The notes: a model not told the origin generated them from the letters alone. A DNA stretch of 64,000 bases from Sclerotiophoma versabilis (GCA_012274445.1 JAAROD010000087.1:372001-436000), one strand, 5' to 3'. Counted from the first letter of the stretch, positions 44,363 to 56,065 are shown. Numbers and translations: made by a program.

Positions 44363-45744
44363 ATGGCACCATCAGCGTTGGCAGATATCTACCCAATACC
44401 AACGAGACACTACTCAAAGTCTTCAAGTGTAGTGGCGAGTGTCCTGCATGGGCCACGGGATCTAAGGCTGGTAAGCGTGCCGTCCCGTTGCGCATCCCAC
44501 GCTGCCCACTGTTCGTGGGGGGTCTGCATGGCAATCTGAGACAGAATGTTGACTGAACGAATAGGAGACTCGAACACTTTCAGACCCTAGTCCTGGTGAG
44601 CTTCAGATTGCCGTCAAAGCAACCGGCTTGTGTGGTAGCGATGTGTCGTACTACAACAAGTTCCGCAACGGTGACTTGCAGGCTGTTCAACCGTTGAGCC
44701 TGGGTCACGAATCGGCTGGTGTTGTAGTCGCCATTGGACCAGGTGTGCAGGGCTTCTCAGTCGGCGAGCGAGTGGCACTGGAAGTCGGTGTACCCTGTGA
44801 CAATTGCCGATCGTGTCAGAGAGGACGATACAATCTATGTCCATCGATGCGCTTCAGAAGCAGCGCCAAGTCGGTGCCTCACTTCCAGGGTACGCTTCAG
44901 GAACGTATTAATCACCCAGCGAAGTGGTGCCACAAGTATGTCTTGCATACCCGCACAGCTGCACGGTCTTAGCTGACAACCTTATTTAGACTTCCTCCAC
45001 ATGTGTCTCTCGAATCAGCAGCGCTGCTCGAGCCATTATCTGTGGCTATTCACGCGACACGGAGAGCTGCTGTCGAACAGGGTGACACGGCTATTGTGTT
45101 CGGTGCCGGCACTGTTGGTTTACTCACCGCTGCCATGGCGAAGATTTCTGGCGCAACGACCGTCGTATTGGTCGATGTTGATCAGGGCCGGATCCAGTAC
45201 GCACTAAGAAACAGCTTTGCGAATAAAGGCTTTGTCGTACCACCGCACCGAAGCACTGGCGAGGCTTCGAGCCAATTTGACTCCGCGAAAGAGCTCGCTG
45301 CAAACGTCATGCAAGTTGCTTCGCTGGATGACGTTGATTTTGAGGGTGCCGATTTGACATTCGACTGTACTGGAAAGGAGATCTGTATGCAAGCTGGACT
45401 ATTCGTAAGTGCTTCTTCTATGATACGATGGTTAGTATTTAACACGTAATAAGGCAACACGACCGGGTGGTAAGCTCATCATGGTCGGAATGGGCACTCC
45501 CGTCCAAACTCTCCCAATGTCTGCATCTCACCTGAAAGAAGTCGATATCATCGGTATTTTCCGCTATGCGAATACATACGCGACTGGGATCAAGATCATC
45601 TCGTCAGGTGTTCTCCCAAGCCTCGATAACATGATCACCCACCGGTTCAAGGGCCTTGCTGCGGCAAAGGAGGCTTTCGATCTCGCTGGCAAGACAACCG
45701 ACAAGGACGGGAACCTCGTGCTGAAAGTCCTTGTTGAAACGTGA
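44363..45744 (+). CDS. Zinc-dependent alcohol dehydrogenase, sorbitol/xylitol dehydrogenase type
   Basis: Medium-chain dehydrogenase of the polyol group, likely oxidising sorbitol, xylitol or a related polyol with NAD. Exons 44363-44470, 44565-44935, 44990-45404 and 45454-45744 give 394 residues. Catalytic zinc residues are visible in TGLCGSDV, SLGHESAG and ALLEPLSVAIH; the structural zinc cysteines are in VPCDNCRSCQRGRYNLC. The Rossmann motif is VFGAGTVGLLTA, and VLVDVDQGRI carries an acidic residue that favours NAD over NADP. Two insertions lengthen it over the usual 350-360 residues, one near PPHRSTGEASSQFD. Joins restore LRLETRTL, CHKLPPHV and GLFATRPGGK. Confidence 0.92.
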
Positions 45745-46230
45745 TTCTACTCTCTTGATGTCAACAAGATTGCCTCAACAGATTGCTTGAGCCCGGCGTT
45801 TGGGTAGATTTAAAATCTGGAGCATCGAGATACCATTCGTTCAACAGTATACATAGAAATAGCAGTAATGCAGTAGGCGTTTCGGAACAGCGATGCTAAA
45901 AGGCCGAGACTTTGACACGTGATAAGCATTGAGCAATTTTTAATGGAATTCTGGTTTTCTTTTAAGCCGTGAGTGTTGATGAACAAAGTCAGGATTTCTT
46001 CATATTGAGATGAAGGAAGCATTGTCCACAGCTTGTTTAACGCGCTCGTGGAACTAACACTCGATGGGGCTAGTCAGCTTATCGGCGAGTCGGAGCTACA
46101 GCTCCAGGCAAGCTCCCCGCGGTTGCCTCCAACGCCGCTCACCACCACAACCAGAGGTTCCAAATAATCACTACCCTGCGGTGACGACCGCCTGAATACC
46201 ACACACAACTCGACTATTGCGATCGCAGCC
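45745..46230. other. Intergenic region
   Basis: This 486-bp stretch lies between the dehydrogenase gene and CSN6. No gene, RNA or repeat is supported. Confidence 0.5.
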
Positions 46231-47631
46231 ATGGCGGGAAGTACAGAAAACCCGCTACTTTCTACATCCCGTGCATCGGACACAAGCCCGATTGTTCAAC
46301 TGCATCCACTCGTACTCCTCACAATATCAGACTGCATATCGCGACACACATTACGACAACAGCCAGGGCCAGTGGTTGGAGCCATTCTTGGCGCCCAAAA
46401 TGGTCAAGAAGTCACAATGGAGGTAGCTTTCCAAGCAAAGCTCAACTCAAATGCGAATGGAGAGGTCACACTCGATGACGATTGGTTTAGCAAGCGGTTG
46501 GAAGACTGTAAGTAGACATAGCCTCCACGGCGTCGATTTGTGAATATACTGACCTATTCCAGTTAAAGAAGTACACAAGCAACCTCAACTAGACCTGGTC
46601 GGGTGGTTCACACTTGGTCCAGCTTCAGGGCCTGGTCCATATGTTCTACCGATCCACTCGCGCCTGACAGAGCTATACAACGAGTCGCCTATTCTTCTGT
46701 TTTTCCACCCTGAGAGCACCTACACCGAAGCCACAGCTGCCGGCAAGCTACCACTTACTCTTTACGAGTCACTTTCTGAGAACGCGCCCAACGATCCCAA
46801 CGATAAGGCAATGGACATTGATGGCGCAGTCCAGACAAAAGCCATCAAGTTCAGGGAGCTTGTGTACTCGGTAGAGACTGGTGAGGCTGAGATGATCAGC
46901 GTGGACTTTGTTGCTCGCGGAGGAGGCAACGCCACCGCTGTTGAGGGCTATGGAGAGACGTCTGCCCCTGCAAGTGAGACTTCGAAGGCCAATGAAAGCG
47001 CGGGTAAGAAGGGCAAAGGAAAGCAGAAAGAGAAAGAAAGTGAGAAGGATGCACCTATTGATGAGGCAGCAGTGCTGGACGCGGATGACGAAGAGGGTGA
47101 GTAGACCTAAGTGAATGGCTGGTGCAGCCTTTGCTAACACACACTGCAGTTCTCTCGTCATTGACAGCGAAGATGAATGCTGTCCGCATGCTTGGTCGCC
47201 GTGTCGCCCTCCTCCGTGCCTACCTCAGCGCCTTACCGCCTTCGTACCTCTCAGACCCGTCTATTCCGCCAAGCGCTACTCCAGACGCTCAGAATCCGCT
47301 ACCGCTGGACCACACCATCCTTCGTAGCGTTTCAGCCACGCTTGCGCGCCTCAACATTCTCGCCCCACCAGACTCCGAAGCATTCACGCTCGAGTCACAA
47401 CAAGAAGCATCAGACGTGCAACTCGTGAATCTCCTAGCATCTATCACGAACTCCGTGTCCTCAGCCAAGGAACTTGGGCGCAAAAGCCAGATCGTCGAGA
47501 ACGCAAAGAGCCAGGGCAAAAGCCGAATGGGCAACATCATGGGCGGATACGGCGGCCCACCTGAGGGTAACTTCTTCGATATCGGCGGTGGCGCTGGTGG
47601 CATGAGAGCGGGTGGTGAACGGTGGTCATAA
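46231..47631 (+). CDS. CSN6: COP9 signalosome subunit 6
   Basis: Non-catalytic MPN-domain subunit of the COP9 signalosome, which removes NEDD8 from cullins. Exons 46231-46507, 46563-47096 and 47150-47631 give 430 residues. The MPN domain (about residues 20-150) begins PIVQLHPLVLLTISDCISRH and includes PVVGAILGAQNGQEV and KQPQLDLVGWFTLGP. It lacks the JAMM metal motif, as expected for CSN6. FRELVYSVETGEAEMISVDFVAR is the block that separates CSN6 from eIF3f and Rpn8. An insert rich in Lys and Glu (KKGKGKQKEKESEKDA) precedes the helical C-terminal region, longer than in animal CSN6 (about 320 residues). The end is Gly-rich (MGGYGGPPEGNFFDIGGGAGG). Confidence 0.92.
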
Positions 47632-48702
47632 GCACCCCCGTCTCTCCGCTACACAACTATCTGAGCGTTATAAGTTGGCTAATGGGACCAAAGAATTGCT
47701 CCTAGCGTACCTAGCACTATAGAAGCATCGAGCATTTCGTCATACATCACAGAATCGAGCACTAGAAAGAAGACGAGAGCGTGGGTGGAGCGAGCACGAA
47801 CTCGGCTTTCTCAAGCGAAGACCCAAATGAAGGTCTCCCAGGTACAGGTAGCTTCGGCTCAGTGCCTTAAGTCTCAATGGAAGCGATGAGGAAGAGCGGT
47901 CGCCGACATCAAGTACACCATTCAATGGTAGGCTTGCTCCTGACGATAGCCACGACAGCGAGGCAACACTCGTCAGTCCTAGAGGCCCAAGTGTCGGTTC
48001 TTGAGTGTGGTCCACTACCGTTCAGGCACATCATGAGCATATCATTAGAGACAACGAATACCATGATAATGAGTTATGATTTTCGAGTGCAATGGTCAGA
48101 CCGCTCAAGGGTGATTGAATACATGTTAGACACGTCTGCGAACAGAAGCCCTCATCCCATAGAATTTGTAACACACGCACGAGCCGAGCGGGACCCAAGC
48201 ACCCACCTACCTCCGCCGCCGCCCGTTCTTCGCATCAACATTGTGTGACAACTGTGGGTTTTACACAAAGCACCCACTCCGTCCTTCGACGTCCTTGAGC
48301 TCGCATCTTGAGAGGCAAAGCCAGTCCTTGCAACACTTATCTCTATCACGGTTCTTGATGTTTGCCAATGCAACGACGCCACTTATCGTAAAGGTCCTCG
48401 TACTTGTTATATTTGGAGCTAGTGTATAATGCAATCTATAGGACGTCGTGATTGAGAGATTCAGCGGCGAGCGTGATTATCTGTGTTGGAAGCTATAGAT
48501 GGTTATGATGAGTGGAGATCAGTCAATAGTGGTGCAGTGGGAGGTTGGGACTCGCAAGGCTCGTCTGTTTGAACGCGTTTTGGTGTCCATTGGCAGTGTG
48601 AGCAGGCCTTTGTGAGCAGTGTCTAGGTCGTCTAACGGGTCTGAGATGTGCAGACATTCAAACAGTTGAACAGATCTTCGTTCAGCGCCAAAATATCTTG
48701 TG
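47632..48702. other. Intergenic region
   Basis: This 1.07-kb convergent gap lies between CSN6 and the next minus-strand gene. Short ORFs on both strands show no family resemblance. No repeat or RNA gene is recognised. Confidence 0.5.
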
Positions 48703-49611
48703 TCATGAGTGCTGGTCGTGAAAGTCTGTGTCGTTCACAGCACTCCAAAACTCTTGTGTCACTATCGCGACACGCTCCGCTAATACTTGATCTTCCCTTG
48801 GCGCTTCCATATGAGCATCTTCAGATTTACGTCGTGTTTGTGCTTCAGGACTATGCCCCGAATTATGTTCTCGTGAGTCCGGACTTGTGGTCTCTGATGT
48901 CCATTCCTCTGTTCTCTCATCCCAGGTTGTCGAAGTCGGTTCGAGCTCATACAAGCTGCTTGTCCACATTGCATTCGCCTCGTTTGCATTAAAGCCGATC
49001 TCACTGCTTGCCTGTTCGAATTCTTCGGGCGAAAAGTAGTTCAGCATCCAGCTAGGGTCGACATCATCGAGCGGGCGAGTACAACTGGCATCGACTGGAT
49101 GAAGTGTATCAGCACTAGCAACAAATTCCCAGTCGTACTCTTCACCTGAATGGTCGGGGTCAATAACCTCGCAAGGCTCAGGTATGTCTTCAGGCGATAT
49201 CTCGTAGCGGAGCGGGGATTGTCTCTTTTCGAAGTGACCGAGACTGACTCGTACAGTACGTTCTTTGTGCACGTGTGGAAAGCGTGTTCGACTGTCCCAC
49301 GAGGTAGTGTGATACTTATCCTTCAGCTGCTCGACCAGATCTGCCACCTCTTGCACGCCAGGAAACTTCTTCTCCTTGAGCTTCTGTAAGAACAACTCGG
49401 CCATAAGCAGTTTCCGTTTCCAGTCCTTCTCGAAAGCCAGATGCTGGCATGGACCGCAGTCGACAGGAAGAACGATGCTGATATACGAGTCAGACTTGCA
49501 TGCAGGCATTGGCCCGCTCCTCGTTTTCTTATGCTTAGTGCCACCACATTTCGAACGTCTCAGGCGGAACCCATGTTGACACTCGAACCAATATTTGATA
49601 ATCTTGCACAT
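48703..49611 (-). CDS. Orphan protein with Cys/His-rich N terminus
   Basis: Single-exon gene for a 302-residue protein of unknown family. The start is the first ATG (MCKIIKYWFECQHGFRLR); the open frame extends upstream only to a GTG. The N-terminal 65 residues hold cysteines and histidines at CKIIKYWFECQHG, SKCGGTKH, PACKS and VDCGPCQH, a pattern suggestive of zinc binding but matching no finger I recognise. A helical stretch follows (FEKDWKRKLLMAELFLQKLKEK), then an acidic Ser/Glu-rich tail. No signal peptide or membrane segment is visible. It may be a lineage-restricted nuclear protein; function unknown. Confidence 0.7.
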   Translation of the reverse strand: MCKIIKYWFECQHGFRLRRSKCGGTKHKKTRSGPMPACKSDSYISIVLPVDCGPCQHLAFEKDWKRKLLMAELFLQKLKEKKFPGVQEVADLVEQLKDKYHTTSWDSRTRFPHVHKERTVRVSLGHFEKRQSPLRYEISPEDIPEPCEVIDPDHSGEEYDWEFVASADTLHPVDASCTRPLDDVDPSWMLNYFSPEEFEQASSEIGFNANEANAMWTSSLYELEPTSTTWDERTEEWTSETTSPDSREHNSGHSPEAQTRRKSEDAHMEAPREDQVLAERVAIVTQEFWSAVNDTDFHDQHS

Positions 49612-50779
49612 GTCAAGCACTCTGCTTGTACCACAGCTTCTCGATAGGATATTGGGGTGAGCAGGCTGTTGTGGAATCGGAAAAGCTGTGCGTCATGACT
49701 TGCATGACCGGCTGACTCCGAACGCCGTTGACTGCGTCGTACTATTGCCAAACGAGTGTCGATAGCAATGATTATCCTATGAACGATAGCAGCTTGAGCG
49801 AGAATAATGGTCGGTGTCTGTGTGCTTGAACTGTCCTGTGTCGGCTAGAAGATGAGCCGTGCTTTTATGGGCGCTGGTGAACCGGAAAGAGCGTCAAGGT
49901 AGCAACTGAGGTCGCAATTAGGCGTCGCCGGCTGCAGCCGTTTACAGCAGCCATGATCGTGCCACTCGTCGAGGTGACGCTGACTGCAACAAAGTACAGG
50001 TAAAGGCAGAGACTAGGCTGCTAAACGGTAGCAAGAGCTTGACAAGAAGTTGAGGATGCATTCGTAATCATGGCAGACAAGGGCGAAGAAAACGACCATC
50101 TCTAATATGGAGGAAAGAGCAGGCACACCATCACGTGCCTTGGCCTACACATCATTTTCTTTGTTCCCTTGTTCTCAAACGGTTCGTCCGCGTATGTGCA
50201 TACACGACACGTGAACCCGCGGCGCCGGGTCAAACGCTAAACACATGTGGTCGTTATCAGCAGTTGTAGCCGGTGCTTAAACGTTGATCATCAGAATACA
50301 GTCTCATCCCTGCATGAGCATGAAACCGCCAATGGCCCAACAGCAGCAACAGTCTGCACTGGGCTGCGCTGGGTCTGCGCTGGGTCTGCTATCATAGTAA
50401 AGCTTACATATTACTACGGGCCAGCTTGTGGTGAAAAACTTCTCAATGACATATTGAAAGAACGTGGCTGCTAAGAACAAGGATGGGAAATTAAAACACG
50501 TATTATCGCTGCAGATGGCTAACCGAGCTTCTTCGATTTGAAAAGAGTGAATAATATGATGGAACCGGTTTGAATAGCCGACACCTTCCACCATGCGATG
50601 TACAGCTCATGGCGCATTACGCATTACTTCGTAAAAGGAATATGAGTATGAGTGTGATGTGAGTATGCAAGAGTGAGAAGCTGGACAGAAAGGACCAGCC
50701 GTGTCTGTGTATCCAACGCCATGCCAAACCAAAAGAAAAATGTACAAGAGCCGTAAATAGCGGTACCAATGCAGCAAAA
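49612..50779. other. Intergenic region
   Basis: This 1.17-kb stretch lies between two minus-strand orphan genes. No gene, repeat or RNA is supported. The part nearest 49612 should contain the promoter of the Cys-rich orphan. Confidence 0.5.
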
Positions 50780-52603
50780 CTAATAGCGCACCACAGGCGC
50801 ATGTGCACCGCCTTCTTGCACGATGGCACCCTCTTTGACGCCTTCTTTCTCAATCTTATGCATCCAATCCTCCTTCTTTTCTTTTTTGAGCATCCAGCCG
50901 CTGAACACCTTCTTCAGCCTGCTCTGCTGCTGACTCTTCTGCAACTTGACAGCACTCGGGAATGCAGGGTGATCTGGCGTGTCCATGCTGATCTTGCACG
51001 AATAGTTGTTCTGATCCATGCTCATCTTGCCAGGAGACGAGTTGTCAGTGCTCTGATGACGGACATGACCATTACGAGGATGGGGATTTCCAGTCGAGGA
51101 CCAGCCGGTCATTGTTCGTGATACTTCGCCTTGATCCAGTCGGGGAGAGCTCTTTTTCGAGTCCATTTTCTGCTTGTTGTACATGGGCGACCGATGGCTA
51201 TGGGATGGGCTCTGGGGGTACGCTTGCGCGTATTGCACGGCTAGAGTATCAGAACCACTTCTCCTGTGATGACTTCGCGTTGGCGAAAAAGGACCTTGTT
51301 GTTTATCATGCGCGCGCATGACACTGGCGATGTGCGAGCTGGAAAGTTCCGGTTGTGGCTTGACTTCGTCCTTCCAAGAGTCGAGGCTTGGCAGCGGTGG
51401 TAATTCTCGGTTGAGATTGACTTCGGGCTTCTTAGGCTGCTCTGCTTCGGCGTCGCGACCCCTTGTTCCTGGCCTACTATTGCTTCTCGAGTTGACCCTC
51501 AATGCTGAACCCCAACTTCGCCAACCACGCTGAGAGCCAGTTCGCCTTGGCTCGCCATCATCATCATACAAAGCCAGAGACTCCCTGGACTGAGTACGAC
51601 TTAGCGCACGGGACGGGGCACGAGAATTGGATGAGCTGCCAGGGAAGATGTATTCTTTGATGTTTTCCTTGATACTGCGAGCACGGCTTGGTGGTCGGTT
51701 AGCGGTTGGAGGAGGTTGCTGAGGGGAATCGTTCTGCAGTCTCCTCTTCTCAAGCTCCTTGCGCATCCACTCAACGGCCTGGGCGTCTGCAATCGCCGCT
51801 GGTTCCAGCTGATGAGAATGCCGGTTAGATGTCCCCTCTGAGGTAAGGGCTGCAGACGAAGGTGCAGTGGACGGATGGTTGACGTAGGCATCAGTGGTGG
51901 AGCCAGTCGTAGGTGTTGCCAGGCTATCAGCATCGCCGGACTCTGTTCTTTTGCGCTGAGATCGACCCCTCTGCACTGTTGTCTCCGCAGACGGTGCCTT
52001 TGCAGTAGTGTACTTCTTTGCAGCCGAACGCTCTCTCTCGCCTGCAAAGGCATCGTCGAACCGTTGTCGAGCAGACTTGGTGCGAACTGGCAGGGTGCTC
52101 TGTGGATTCTTCTTCGCCTCGACCTCAGCTCTTAGTCTCCTGGCTTCGAGGGCCGTCTTCAGGTCGACCGGCGCTCCTGTAGGCATTCTAACCCTGACCT
52201 CGTTGGCACTCAACACGACATTGTTCTGCTCTCCTTTGCGCCTGTTCATGGCACCAAAGTCTAGTCGTGGATCGGTGTCGGCCATGCCGTAGTCGGAGGG
52301 CTTGAAGTTTTGCAGGATGAGACGACATGCTACGCGCAGCTCTCGTTCTGTTTGTGCGTCGAGAGATTGACGGCTGATGTAGGCAGCGAGGTGAGGGAAG
52401 TCATCTTTCGATTGGTGTCTTCTGTGTGACTGCGACTCCTTCTGCGGCTGTGGCTGCGCGGGCGTGGGCTCTAGTGATTTCTCCTTGGCAGCGTCCGGCT
52501 TGCCGGGAATCTTCTGTGCTGGGCATTAGAGGTACAGGGCTGTGATCAACAGCGACAGGGTGCTTACGACGGGCGCCAAGTTGAAGGAAAACTTTCGCTT
52601 CAT
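50780..52603 (-). CDS. Orphan Ser/Arg-rich, mostly disordered protein
   Basis: Unrecognised gene encoding 589 residues from exons 52603-52568 and 52513-50780. The 12-residue first exon (MKRKFSFNLAPV) joins at KIPGKPDAAKEK; the acceptor ..GCACAG keeps the frame of FPHLAAYISRQSLDAQTERELRVACRLILQNFKPSDYG, which lies upstream of an internal ATG at 52285 and is clearly coding. That 45-residue block (about 45-90) is the only ordered-looking part. The rest is rich in Ser, Arg, Pro and Gln, with SRAPSRALSRTQSRES, and a short basic helical end (KKVFSGWMLKKEKKEDWMHKIEKEG). No membrane segment. Presence is well supported by length and frame; function is unknown. Confidence 0.8.
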
Positions 52604-54111
52604 AGTGATGGGTGGTTGTAATTAGGGAGACGGGGCACGAGTGCTTGTATACTGGCGCAATCCGGGCGGTGCAGCTGCTGTCGGTAGCACGGCTACAGTT
52701 GCGATGGGAGAGCGTGAGGCGCGCGTGCGCGTTATCCGCATTCGTCTCTTTATCTTCCACCGACTTGGGGCGGCCCCAGTGATTACAACACGACAGTAGG
52801 AATGGGCGGGCCTCCAACAGACCAGGAATTCGGTGTGGCAGCGATGACGGTGACTGGCAACACGAGACAGGAGGGCGCCGCAGTGGATATATCGCCTGTG
52901 GTCCCCCCCGCCAGGAGGTGGTTTGGGTTTCAAGTGTATGCTAGCAGCTGGCAGGGAACACCGGCTGCGGGCCTCGACTTTGATCGCTGGCCAGGGTGTG
53001 TCCGTTTTAACCTCAGGCCCACTCCGCGCCCCGGCCAATGGACTCTCTTTCACTAGGGCAGCCGCGCCTTGACGACGGCGGCCACCACGCTCGTCTGGCA
53101 ATCACGGCGAAGATCCCAGATCACACCGTGCCTGTTGCGCTGCCTTCGTGTCTGAACGCAGTCCCAGTTCCCCTTGCGACGCCGTCGAGCAGGCCCGTCT
53201 GGAAAGAACGACTATTGAAATTGTGGGTGCCCGGATCCCCACGAATCATCTCTCGATGCAGGCTGATGCGCGTCGATGCGCGTCGATGCTGCGTCGAGAT
53301 GCTCTCCCAGCGCCTCCACACTGTTTTTGCTCGGCCGCAGTAGCCAGCCTTGGCCTGCATCCCGTACAGCTGCAGCAGCGTGCGGCTTGCAGCTTGCAGC
53401 TTCTCTCTGTGTTGCACTCATTACAGCAGCACCCACTCACGACGGGCGTCGACTGCTGCTTCAAAGACCGCTTACCCACCACCTACCGACCGTCAACATT
53501 GGTAGGACCCTTTTGCGGGGTGCTAGTTTCACTCTGCCCATTTCCGGCCATCGTGGCTTGCTCGTAGCCTCACCGCTATCTATTGAACAGTATCTAGCAC
53601 AGAAAAGTCGAGCGCGGTAATCACCCGCGACCTCATCTTTTGACACATTGTCAGCTTCCGAGCGTGCCTCAAAACTCCCGCTGACGGTGCCACGGCGCAC
53701 GTCGTGCCCACTGATCACGGGGCTATGAAACGTCTCTGCAAACGGTCGCTTGTCTATCTCCTTCAGTCGCCTGCTTCGTCATTTCGATATCGATTTCATC
53801 CGTTATGCATGTTCAATATTTGGCCTGCGCAGCCTAAGCTCAGAACAGCTAGAATCTCCCGGAAATCAGGCACCTTCCCTGTCAGATGCACAACACAACC
53901 TTTGTGACGACACCCACAACAACGAGCCTAGCTTGTCCTCGGGCATGAGCCCTTCAGCCACTCTCGACGCTGCGGCTCGGAGCTTCTGTTTTGGCCAGTT
54001 GTCTTCGTGGAAGAACACGCTGTATCACCGACAGAGCGAAAGGCCGGTGACGAGCCACAGCACCGGCCATCGTTTAGGCCCGAGATGACTCGCCTTGTGG
54101 ACGCCTGAGGC
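52604..54111. other. Gene-poor region
   Basis: This 1.5-kb stretch has overlapping short frames on both strands caused by composition and no recognisable product. It holds the promoter of the Ser/Arg-rich orphan near 52604-52800. Confidence 0.45.
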
Positions 54112-54663
54112 GTGACCAGCAAACGCAACAAAAGCAGGGACATTTACTCGCTGGTGCAGTCAAGCAACAACACCCTTCAATCGCAGCATATGCAGATCAC
54201 CACAATTAAAGTCAAGCATAGAGCTCCAGGTACAGCCCACAAACCAGCATCACAACCACACAAAGAATTGTCGATGCGAAGAACAGCACTCTGGGACGCC
54301 TTGTCAACGAGGGGGAGGGGGCAATCGGTGTCTACAAGTATGCTACACAACGTCGTGGATACTAACCGATTGCTCGAAAAGCCAGAGAAGCCAGCTACTG
54401 GCCTGATGTCTTTGGACTCACAAGTCTCCGGCTATAGTTCTTCAATAAGTAGACTATCAGCAAACTGATCAGATCGCCGGGACTACAATGACTTCTGCAA
54501 ACGCTGTACAGGCACCCTCGACTTGCTAGAGGCCTACAGTGTTGACCATGAGGGTTGCTACAATCATATCAGGGCCGATTTACGACTTCCTCTGCAGATG
54601 GAAAGCCACCGGTGCTGTACTTGTCTTGAATGCACGTCGAGTAACAGTCTACAAGACTATTGA
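54112..54663 (+). pseudogene. Possible degenerate gene with one internal TGA
   Basis: A plus-strand frame stays open from about 54112 to 54663 except for one TGA at 54466-54468. The second part reads DYNDFCKRCTGTLDLLEAY, then CYNHIRADLRLPLQM and HRCCTCLECTSS. The spacing of CxxC, LDLLxAY and a later CxxC recalls the N-terminal part of fungal HET-domain proteins, but this is a weak resemblance. The first frame starts at GTG rather than ATG. An intron with a GTATGC donor at 54338 and an ACTAAC branch-like site is also possible. Treat as a relic or an unresolved gene. Confidence 0.3.
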
Positions 54664-54679
54664 TGTCTGAAACCATGAC

Positions 54680-55117
54680 AGCTGTCACAAACAGCACAAC
54701 TGTCCGTCCCCCTTCAAGATCGAGAAATCTAGAACATAAGAGGTTTCATCAGACACAGACACAGACCTTTGATGACTCCAACAACAGCCTTTCCCATATC
54801 TCGTCCCAATCCTCGATACCTGGCTAGATCTCAACCCTGAAGTCATCAGGTCTGCAGTGCGAGTCGTCCACCCATGCACCCAAGTCTTCGATCGCTCGTG
54901 CCAGGTCTCGCAGCTCTCTTTGCGTTTCCCAAAGTTCGAGGCTCACAACATCACGTCGATACCGTTTTACAGTAGGTCGCGGTATGGCTTCCAATACTGG
55001 TTGTCAATTTTTGATGTCGGCTTTTGTGGTCACTGCTTGTAGGGCTAAGAACTGTCGATCTGGTAGCGACAGACCCTACAAGTTGACGGCTTGCAACGGC
55101 TGCTGTGTGCAAGACAT
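54680..55117 (-). pseudogene. Relic of an unidentified protein-coding gene with several stops
   Basis: On the minus strand a protein-like reading can be followed from an ATG at 55117 (MSCTQQPLQAVNL) through GLSLPDRQFLALQAV, IDNQYWKPYRDLL, SLELWETQRELRDLARA, IEDLGAWVDDSHCRPDDF and PGIEDWDEIWERLLLESS. These pieces are separated by stop codons at about 55078 (TAG), near 55006 and 54982 (stops or frame changes) and 54826 (TAG), plus at least one frame change. At two of the sites a Gln codon changed CAG to TAG would explain the stop. The helical, Trp- and charge-rich composition supports former coding sequence. The family is not recognised, and direction and extent are approximate. Confidence 0.5.
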
Positions 55118-55566
55118 TGCTCTCACGTGGAAACGGGCTGGGTTATAGGGAGTGTATAGAAAAGACTACGTGGCCAGTGGTAGGTTGGACGAGAGTGGTA
55201 CGAGGTTAGGACGCATAGCGCGCTTAGCACGCACTTTTAGGAGAAGACGACAGTGGCGCAGACGATGGATGGATGAACAAGAAAGTTTGTAAAGTGTCCA
55301 AATATGATCTGGAAATTACTTTGACTGTTCGTTTGTTTCGGTGTTGGACCCATGTTTCACCTTGAGTTGAGCGAATCATGCTTTATTGTAGTTTCAGGCC
55401 AACAAACGAAGGGTTAGTGACCTCTAGAGACGAGAAATGAACAGTCGCGCATAAGAACAAATGGCTGCTTTTTCATACCACAGTGTGACAGGACATTCGG
55501 GGCTATGCATTGCATCTTAAATCAGGTACCGTCAATACACAAAAAACCCACAAAAGCAACGGTAGC
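55118..55566. other. Intergenic region
   Basis: This stretch lies between the gene relic and the stop of the small secreted protein. No feature is supported. Confidence 0.5.
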
Positions 55567-56065
55567 TTAATGGCCTCCACCCCAGTGCTTCATGCCTTCA
55601 GGCCTGCGCAGCTCCGACTCCTTGCCCTCGTAGCCGAAATCCTCGTTGCCACTGTGGAACAGTGCGCATAGTGACCGGAAAAGGCTCGATCCATGTGTGG
55701 CGGCCTTGGGGAGCATCTGAGGGGCCTCCATCGATCCAGGTGCAACGTCGCCCTCGAGATCAATCTCCTCTTCCGCGTTCGACAGGGAGTCGAGAAGAGC
55801 AGAGAAGGTGTTGTGGAAGCGGGTCATGAAGGGTTCGACTTCCTCCGAGTCTACAATTGGTGCTGAGAGGCGCTCGGCGATATCGAACTGGAAATCATTA
55901 GAATTTGACTCTTTTCGTATAATGCACTCTTTTACATACCTCGCGCAGACCCTCAAGTCGGAACTGCTCAGCGCGCTTCTGGAGTTGGGGAGCCGAAGGA
56001 GTGATCGGCATGGCGGAGACGAAAGCCAACAGAGCCATGACGGCCATCAGGATGAAAGAACGCAT
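55567..56065 (-). CDS. Small secreted protein with Kex2-like site
   Basis: Two minus-strand exons, 56065-55940 and 55887-55567, with a 52-nt intron give 148 residues. The N terminus is a clear signal peptide (MRSFILMAVMALLAFVSA), followed by MPITPSAPQLQKR, where the Lys-Arg pair is a likely Kex2 cleavage site. The mature part is acidic with only one cysteine, and ends GMKHWGGGH, which resembles the C terminus of a short secreted peptide. No known domain. Secretion is well supported; a role as effector, peptide pheromone-like precursor or wall protein cannot be told apart. Confidence 0.75.

Noticed and set aside
54984..55148. 54-residue plus-strand ORF with six cysteines (MASNTGCQFLMSAF...)
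   Set aside because: It lies antisense to the gene relic at 54680-55117, has no clean signal peptide, and is explained as a by-product of that sequence.
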